Origin: an uncultured Thermomonas sp. | GTDB lineage: Bacteria > Pseudomonadota > Gammaproteobacteria > Xanthomonadales > Xanthomonadaceae | Direction of reading: 5' to 3' | NCBI GenBank assembly: GCA_946480065.1 | Contig: CAMLJA010000091.1 | Span: 1 to 7,464, forward strand | DNA: 7,464 nucleotides | Shown: positions 5,853-7,464 of the stretch, piece after piece | How the letters are laid out: each line of letters opens with the position of its first letter | Numbering within the stretch: position 1 is the first letter of the stretch | Notes under the pieces: model-generated | Told to the model about the DNA's origin: nothing | What the model saw: only the letters and a program-made list of their open reading frames with translations | The model's database searches: none | Made by a program: the position numbers and the translations under genes

Positions 5853-6905
5853 ATGGCCGACAACGCCCCCGCCCCGTGGCTGCCCGACCTGTGCCGGCTG
5901 ACCCGGATGGCGACCATGCTCGCCGTCGCCGAGCTGGTGGTCCTGCTGATCGCGCTGGCGCCCGACGGCGGCGCCGACTGGACCTTCAGCCGCTTCGCGT
6001 CGGCCAGCCTGTTCGCGCTGTGGCTGGCGCTGGCGGTTTCGGTGCTGCTGTGCGTGGCGCGCGCGCGGCTGTCGCGCCTGCCGCGGGCGCTGGGCGGGCT
6101 GCTGGCGCTGGCGCTGGCGGCGCTGGTGGCGGCGCTGGGCGCGGCCCTGCTGTACCTGATCGACCGCAACCTGCAGACCGGGATGGTGCCCGGCGACGTC
6201 ACCGTGCGCCGCTTCGCCGCCGGCAGCGCGGCGATCACCGCGGTGGTGGTGGCCACGGTGCTGCCCTACCTGTACGCCATCGACGCCTGGCGCGCGCAGG
6301 TCCGCGCCAGCGCGCGCGCCGAGGCCGACGCGCTGCAGGCGCGGATCCGCCCGCACTTCCTGTTCAACAGCATGAACACCATCGCCAGCCTGGTGCGCCA
6401 GGACCCGGCGCTGGCCGAGCGCGCGGTGCTGGACCTGTCGGACCTGTTCCGCGCCGCGCTGGGCGCCGGCGACCAGCCGTCCACCCTGGCCGAGGAAGTC
6501 GACCTGGCGGAACGCTACCTGGCGATCGAGCAGCTGCGCCTGGGGCCGCGCCTGCAGGTGCGCTGGGAGCGCGAGGAGCCGCTGCCGTGGGGGCAGCCGC
6601 TGCCGCGCCTGGTGCTGCAGCCGCTGCTGGAGAACGCCGTGCTGCACGGCATCTCGCGGCTGCCGGCGGGCGGCCTGGTCGAGATCGCCCTGCGCCAGCG
6701 CGACGGCGAGCTGCAGGTCAGCGTGCGCAACCCGGCGCCGGCCCCGCGCGAGCACGACGCCCTGGCCGGTGCCGGCCACGCCCAGGCCAGCGTCGGCCAG
6801 CGCCTGGCCTACGCCTACGGCAAGCGCGCCGGGATGGCCGGCGGCTGGGACGGCGGCTACTATCGGGCGGAGTTGCGGGTGCCGCTGGGCGGGGGAACGC
6901 CATGA
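5853..6905 (+). CDS. algZ: AlgZ/FimS-type sensor histidine kinase (LytS-family, His_kinase domain)
   Basis: A 350-residue inner-membrane kinase with four predicted helices (about residues 20-38, 49-70, 80-103, 122-143), little periplasmic sequence, a short coiled segment (about 144-165), and the His_kinase domain (PF06580). The motif RPHFLFNSMNTIASLVR carries phospho-acceptor His168. The C-terminal ATP-binding region has an N-box, LQPLLENAVLHGI (N261), but the usual DxGxG box reads VRNPAPA and the second glycine box reads GHAQASVGQRLAYAYG. This matches the Pseudomonas AlgZ/FimS branch, known for lacking some canonical nucleotide-binding motifs. In Pseudomonas this protein with AlgR affects type IV pili, twitching and alginate. 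Pilus control is the likelier role in a Xanthomonad, by inference. It starts 3 nt after the hydrolase stop with no good Shine-Dalgarno, and overlaps the regulator gene by ATGA. Confidence 0.88.
   Translation: MADNAPAPWLPDLCRLTRMATMLAVAELVVLLIALAPDGGADWTFSRFASASLFALWLALAVSVLLCVARARLSRLPRALGGLLALALAALVAALGAALLYLIDRNLQTGMVPGDVTVRRFAAGSAAITAVVVATVLPYLYAIDAWRAQVRASARAEADALQARIRPHFLFNSMNTIASLVRQDPALAERAVLDLSDLFRAALGAGDQPSTLAEEVDLAERYLAIEQLRLGPRLQVRWEREEPLPWGQPLPRLVLQPLLENAVLHGISRLPAGGLVEIALRQRDGELQVSVRNPAPAPREHDALAGAGHAQASVGQRLAYAYGKRAGMAGGWDGGYYRAELRVPLGGGTP
6891..6896 (+). promoter_or_regulatory. Shine-Dalgarno GGGGGA of the AlgR-type gene
   Basis: GGGGGA lies in the last codons of the kinase gene, 5 nt before the ATG at 6902. 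It supports the overlapping start of the response regulator. Confidence 0.5.
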
Positions 6906-7464
6906 GCACGGCGCGGTTGCGGGTGGTGGTGGCGGACGACGAACCGCTGGCGCGCGAGCGCCTGCGCGCGCTGCTGGCCGACGAGGCGGGGGTGGAGGTG
7001 GTGGCGGAGGCCGGCGACGGCCACGCCGCGCTGCAGGCCTGCGCCGAGCAGCACCCCGACGCGGTGCTGCTGGACATCTCCATGCCCGGCATCGACGGCA
7101 TGGAGGCGGCGCGCCACCTGGCCCGCTTCCAGCCGCGCCCGGCGGTGGTGTTCTGCACCGCCTACGACGCCCACGCGCTGTCCGCGTTCGACGCCCAGGC
7201 GATCGACTACCTGGTCAAGCCGGTGCGGCGCGAGCGGCTGGCGGCCGCGCTGGAGCGGGTGCGCACCTTCGTGGCCGGGCGCGCCCAGCAGGAGGCGGCG
7301 CCGGACGCGGGCGGCCGCCGCAGCCACCTGTGCGCGCGCCTGCGCGGCAACATGCGGCTGATCCCGATCGACGACGTGCGCTACCTGCAGGCCGAGGAGA
7401 AGTACGTGGTGGTCCACCACGCCCGCGGCGAGGACCTGATCGAGGAGTCGCTGAAGTCGCTGGA
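6902..7464 (+). CDS. algR: AlgR-type LytTR response regulator, 3'-truncated by the window edge
   Basis: The gene starts at the ATG that overlaps the kinase TGA and stays open to the window end, giving 187 complete codons plus two bases; family members are about 240-250 residues. The receiver domain spans about residues 6-122, with D12/D13, phospho-acceptor D58 (VLLDISMPG), T86 in FCTAYD and K106 in YLVKPV. A linker of about 20 residues rich in A, G and R follows. The LytTR DNA-binding domain then begins at about 143 (RLRGNMRLIPIDDVRYLQAEEKYVVV) and is cut off. LytTR domains bind direct repeats through a beta-rich fold rather than a helix-turn-helix. Together with the upstream AlgZ-type kinase this forms one two-component pair. 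In related genomes hemC often follows algR, but that lies outside this window. Confidence 0.93.
   Translation, partial: MSTARLRVVVADDEPLARERLRALLADEAGVEVVAEAGDGHAALQACAEQHPDAVLLDISMPGIDGMEAARHLARFQPRPAVVFCTAYDAHALSAFDAQAIDYLVKPVRRERLAAALERVRTFVAGRAQQEAAPDAGGRRSHLCARLRGNMRLIPIDDVRYLQAEEKYVVVHHARGEDLIEESLKSL

Noticed and set aside
6102..6119. Three tandem CTGGCG hexamers, a possible phase-variable repeat.
   Set aside because: They encode Leu-Ala in a membrane helix, the repeat unit keeps the frame, and similar Leu/Ala codon runs are common throughout this G+C-rich DNA.
4818..6779. A 653-residue minus-strand open frame.
   Set aside because: Low-complexity Gln/Arg/His-rich translation antisense to three well-supported genes.

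Overview
The window is chromosomal DNA of very high G+C content (by eye about three quarters G+C, with nearly all third codon positions G or C). It suggests a member of the Xanthomonadaceae, in the Lysobacter/Luteimonas/Xanthomonas neighbourhood. The support is the RpoD C-terminus, the tRNA-Ile2 next to rpoD, and an AlgZ/AlgR-type pair. Genus is an inference. There is no phage, transposon, plasmid or CRISPR signature, and every gene has the same base and codon style.

Layout. (1) 1-337: the last 60 codons of rpoD (housekeeping sigma factor), a strong symmetrical terminator, then a tRNA with anticodon CAT that most resembles tRNA-Ile2 and has its own -10 box. (2) 354-2251, minus strand: an OmpR-family response regulator followed, with an ATGA overlap, by a membrane sensor kinase whose ATP-binding domain is badly degenerate. 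(3) 2252-2362: a divergent control region holding an 11-bp-period direct repeat and a 31-nt hairpin. (4) 2363-5085, plus strand: an LtaS/MdoB-type five-helix sulfatase-fold membrane transferase, coupled by a TGATG overlap to a DUF347/COG4705 membrane protein made of four repeated units. (5) 5166-7464, plus strand: a carboxylesterase/lysophospholipase-like alpha/beta hydrolase, an AlgZ/FimS-type LytS-family kinase 3 nt downstream, and an AlgR-type LytTR response regulator (ATGA overlap) that runs off the window.

How the parts may work together. The divergent arrangement and the direct repeat between the two units suggest that the OmpR-type regulator controls itself and the adjacent transferase/DUF347 pair, making a small envelope-modification module. 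That pairing, a kinase with a degraded catalytic domain plus an LtaS-like enzyme plus an uncharacterised fourfold-repeat membrane protein, is the most interesting part of the window. The hydrolase-AlgZ-AlgR block looks like a separate operon. Both two-component systems have atypical kinase ATP-binding domains, for different reasons.

Gaps between genes are all short (under 115 nt), and each is described below.
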